From Steroidobacteraceae bacterium (GTDB lineage Bacteria > Pseudomonadota > Gammaproteobacteria > Steroidobacterales > Steroidobacteraceae), in contig JAICKZ010000142.1 of assembly GCA_025927665.1 (NCBI GenBank), positions 1-8,192 on the forward strand: 8,192 nt of DNA, in the 5' to 3' direction. Made by a program: the position numbers and the translations under genes. The notes beneath the pieces were generated by a model that made no database searches, was not told the DNA's origin, and saw only the letters and a program-made list of their open reading frames with translations. Positions within the stretch are counted from its first letter, which is position 1, and every line of letters starts with the position of its first letter. Below are positions 5,870-8,192 of the stretch, in pieces.

Positions 5870-5874
5870 AGGAG
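5870..5874 (+). promoter_or_regulatory. Shine-Dalgarno AGGAG for ftsH, deciding a TTG start
   Basis: AGGAG lies 6 nt before TTG 5881. This is the best ribosome binding site in the window and supports the TTG over the in-frame ATG at 5902, which would cut into the first membrane segment. Confidence 0.85.
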
Positions 5875-5880
5875 ATTGTC

Positions 5881-7788
5881 TTGAACGAATTAGCCAAAAA
5901 TATGCTTTTATATGTGGTGATCGCGGTGATTTTGGCCGTGGTGATCAACAACTTTACCAATCATAGTGCTCCCGAACCGATACCGTATTCGACTTTCCTT
6001 GAACAGGTGAAAAGTGATGGCATCAAGGAAGCGACCTTTCAGGGTGATTTGATCACCGGCAAGCGTTCTAATGGTGACAAGTTTCTGACTTATAGTCCCG
6101 AAACCAGTAACTCTGCGTTGATAGAGACATTGCAGGCGCACAACGTTTCCTTCAGTGCCGCCGCACCTGAACGTCAAAGCTTTGTGATGCAGTTATTTCT
6201 TGCTGCTTTCCCAGTGTTGCTATTGGCTGGTTTGTGGTTCTACATGATGCGCCAAATGCAAGGTGGAGCGGGTGGGCGTGGCGCAATGTCCTTCGGCAAA
6301 TCACGGGCACGCATGCTAGGCGAAGACCAGGTGCAAGTGACATTTGCTGATGTGGCCGGCGTTGATGAAGCCAAAGAAGAAGTCGGTGAGATTGTTGAAT
6401 TCTTGAAAGACCCTGCTAAGTTTCAACGCTTGGGCGGTAAAATTCCACGCGGTGTATTGATGGTGGGATCGCCCGGTACCGGTAAGACTTTATTGGCCCG
6501 TGCCATTGCTGGTGAAGCCAAGGTTCCGTTCTTCACGATTTCCGGTTCCGACTTCGTTGAAATGTTTGTGGGCGTCGGTGCTTCACGTGTGCGTGATATG
6601 TTCGAGCAGGCCAAGAAGCATGCGCCTTGTATCATTTTCATCGACGAAATCGATGCAGTAGGTCGTCATCGTGGTGCAGGTTTGGGTGGCGGTCATGATG
6701 AGCGCGAACAAACATTAAATCAGTTGTTGGTGGAAATGGATGGCTTCGAAGGCACTGAAGGTGTCATCGTTATTGCGGCAACCAATCGACCCGATGTACT
6801 TGATCCCGCATTGCTGCGCCCAGGTCGATTCGATCGTCAAGTTGTCGTGCCATTGCCTGATGTGCGTGGCCGTGAGCAAATACTCAAAGTGCATATGCGC
6901 AAGTTGCCACTTGCAGATGATGTGAAGCCGCAAATTATCGCGCGTGGTACACCTGGATTTTCCGGTGCCGATCTTGCCAATCTAGTTAATGAAGCGGCAT
7001 TGTTTGCTGCCCGCTTTAATAAGCGCACGGTAACCATGGATGAATTTGAAAAGGCAAAGGACAAGATCATGATGGGCACGGAGCGTCGCTCGATGGTGAT
7101 GAGTGAAAAAGAAAAGCTCAACACGGCTTATCATGAATCCGGTCATGCCATTGTGGGCGTCAACCTTCCCGAACATGATCCAGTTTATAAAGTCACAATT
7201 ATTCCGCGTGGCCGCGCGTTGGGTGTGACTTTCTTTTTGCCAGAAGAAGATCGTTACAGCTACAGCAAGCAACGTATTGAATCGCAAATCGCAAGTTTAT
7301 TCGGTGGTCGAATTGCGGAAGAATTAGCCTTTGGCCGTGATGCAGTGACGACCGGTGCATCCAACGATATTGAGCGCGCCACGACGCTTGCTCGTAACAT
7401 GGTGACCAAGTGGGGCTTGTCCGACAAGCTTGGACCGCTTTCATATAGCGAAGAAGAAGGTGAAGTGTTCCTGGGCCGTTCAGTGACTCAGCACAAGCAA
7501 GTTTCTGATGAAACTGCGCATGTGATTGATGTCGAAGTGCGTCAGGTCATTGACAATGCCTATCAACGTGCGCGGGACATTCTTACAACGAACCGTGACA
7601 AGCTCGATATCATGGCCCAGGCGTTGATGAAGTACGAAACCATTGATGAAAATCAAATCAATGACATCATGGCGGGACGTGAACCTAGGCCGCCCCAAGA
7701 TTGGGACGATTCGCTTAGTTCTGGCGGTAAGCCACGTGAACGTAGTGAAGCGGATGCGCCAATCGGGAAGCCCGCAAGTCAACATTGA
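5881..7788 (+). CDS. ftsH: ATP-dependent zinc metalloprotease FtsH
   Basis: FtsH is a hexameric inner-membrane AAA+ protease that degrades misassembled membrane proteins and regulators, in E. coli including LpxC and sigma-32. The 635-residue product (E. coli 644) has a membrane segment at about 8-24, a periplasmic domain (25-100), a second membrane segment at about 103-122, and then RQMQGGAGG. The AAA+ domain shows Walker A GSPGTGKT (196-203), pore loop FVGVG (229-233), Walker B IIFIDE (251-256), and the second region of homology TNRPDVLDPALLRPGRFDRQ (301-320) with Arg313 and Arg316. The zinc site HESGH is at 418-422; Asp496 in TGASNDI is the likely third ligand. The C-terminal tail is short and charged (GGKPRERSEAD). 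The start is TTG 5881, backed by AGGAG. A 123-bp gap separates it from rlmE without a recognisable strong promoter, and a terminator follows. Confidence 0.98.
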   Translation: MNELAKNMLLYVVIAVILAVVINNFTNHSAPEPIPYSTFLEQVKSDGIKEATFQGDLITGKRSNGDKFLTYSPETSNSALIETLQAHNVSFSAAAPERQSFVMQLFLAAFPVLLLAGLWFYMMRQMQGGAGGRGAMSFGKSRARMLGEDQVQVTFADVAGVDEAKEEVGEIVEFLKDPAKFQRLGGKIPRGVLMVGSPGTGKTLLARAIAGEAKVPFFTISGSDFVEMFVGVGASRVRDMFEQAKKHAPCIIFIDEIDAVGRHRGAGLGGGHDEREQTLNQLLVEMDGFEGTEGVIVIAATNRPDVLDPALLRPGRFDRQVVVPLPDVRGREQILKVHMRKLPLADDVKPQIIARGTPGFSGADLANLVNEAALFAARFNKRTVTMDEFEKAKDKIMMGTERRSMVMSEKEKLNTAYHESGHAIVGVNLPEHDPVYKVTIIPRGRALGVTFFLPEEDRYSYSKQRIESQIASLFGGRIAEELAFGRDAVTTGASNDIERATTLARNMVTKWGLSDKLGPLSYSEEEGEVFLGRSVTQHKQVSDETAHVIDVEVRQVIDNAYQRARDILTTNRDKLDIMAQALMKYETIDENQINDIMAGREPRPPQDWDDSLSSGGKPRERSEADAPIGKPASQH

Positions 7789-7825
7789 TATGACACGATA
7801 AAGCATCAATGCAATGTTTGATCTT

Positions 7826-7853
7826 ACAGCCAGCGCAAGCTGGCTGTTTGTTT
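7826..7853 (+). terminator. Rho-independent terminator after ftsH
   Basis: ACAGCCAGC (7826-7834) and GCTGGCTGT (7839-7847) form a perfect 9-bp GC-rich stem around a GCAA tetraloop, followed by TTGTTT. It starts 38 bp after the ftsH stop. The T-tract is interrupted by one G, so some read-through into folP is possible. Confidence 0.88.
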
Positions 7854-7890
7854 AAAGCAAATCGAATTTCAAAAATCTTGTTAAGCCTGC

Positions 7891-8192
7891 ATGACAATGA
7901 TTGTTGACTGTGGCTCCCATCGATTGGATCTGACTGTGCCTGCGATCATGGGCGTACTCAATGTCACGCCTGATTCGTTTTCTGATGGCGGTCAGTTTGT
8001 CGATGTACAACATGCCATTGACCGCGCACATGCAATGGTGGCGGAGGGCGCGCGTATTATTGATATCGGCGGTGAATCCACACGACCCGGCGCTGCTGTC
8101 GTTTCAGTGCAAGAAGAATTACGCCGGGTGATTCCAGTGATTACCGCAGTGGCGCATATTCCCGACGTCTTGCTATCAATTGATACCAGTAA
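7891..8192 (+). CDS. folP: Dihydropteroate synthase FolP, 3' end missing
   Basis: FolP condenses p-aminobenzoate with 6-hydroxymethyl-dihydropterin diphosphate to make dihydropteroate in folate synthesis, and is the target of sulfonamides. One hundred codons are visible; full-length proteins have about 280 residues. The TIM-barrel signatures are present: IMGVLNVTPDSFSDGG (19-34), with the metal/diphosphate Asn24; the second signature GGESTRPGA (60-68), with Thr64; and LSIDTS (95-100), with pterin-binding Asp98. Each key residue is two above its E. coli number (Asn22, Thr62, Asp96), so ATG 7891 gives a natural N-terminus. ATG 7897 is an alternative two codons in. No strong Shine-Dalgarno is seen. 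The start lies only 37 nt after the ftsH terminator, so the promoter or read-through arrangement is unclear. In E. coli glmM follows folP; here that would be outside the window. Confidence 0.96.
   Translation, partial: MTMIVDCGSHRLDLTVPAIMGVLNVTPDSFSDGGQFVDVQHAIDRAHAMVAEGARIIDIGGESTRPGAAVVSVQEELRRVIPVITAVAHIPDVLLSIDTS

Noticed and set aside
1..8192. A previously undescribed multi-gene system such as defence, mobile element or toxin-antitoxin
   Set aside because: Nearly all coding space is accounted for by conserved housekeeping genes with intact catalytic residues. No transposase, integrase, repeat array or unexplained gene cluster is present.

Overview
The window looks like a chromosomal housekeeping region of a Gram-negative bacterium, most likely a gammaproteobacterium. 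It encodes lipid A enzymes, so an outer membrane is implied. The divergent yhbY / rlmE-ftsH-folP arrangement is the one known from E. coli, and the proteins align residue by residue with E. coli relatives. Base composition looks balanced throughout. I see no insertion sequence, phage gene, tRNA, rRNA or CRISPR array. I cannot name the genus.

Layout. Bases 1-4017 (+ strand) hold a tight lipid A / fatty acid operon: lpxD (5' end outside the window), fabZ, lpxA, lpxB and rnhB. Gaps run from 32 bp down to a 4-bp ATGA overlap. Bases 4051-4866 (- strand) hold yhbY followed by a small hot-dog-fold DUF4442 gene, which converges on rnhB with only 33 bp between stop codons and no visible terminator. 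Bases 4867-5130 are a 264-bp divergent intergenic region with several inverted and direct repeats. Bases 5131-7788 (+) hold rlmE and ftsH. A clear intrinsic terminator (7826-7853) follows ftsH, and folP starts at 7891 and runs off the right edge.

How the genes work together. FabZ dehydrates 3-hydroxyacyl-ACP, the same precursor that LpxA and LpxD use to acylate UDP-GlcNAc and its deacetylated product. LpxB then joins two acylated sugars into the lipid A disaccharide, so the first operon sits at the branch between phospholipid and lipid A synthesis. RNase HII is a conserved passenger. In the second block, YhbY (ribosome-associated RNA binding) and RlmE (23S rRNA 2'-O-methylation) concern the large ribosomal subunit. 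FtsH is the membrane AAA+ protease, which in E. coli degrades LpxC, the committed enzyme of lipid A synthesis. FolP makes dihydropteroate. In E. coli these two blocks are far apart on the chromosome; here they adjoin.

I did not find a new multi-gene system. The points worth checking are local: repeats in the divergent control region, an altered GxxG loop in YhbY, an altered acyl-ruler residue in LpxA, a variant motif and N-terminal extension in LpxB, and the cramped terminator-to-folP spacing.
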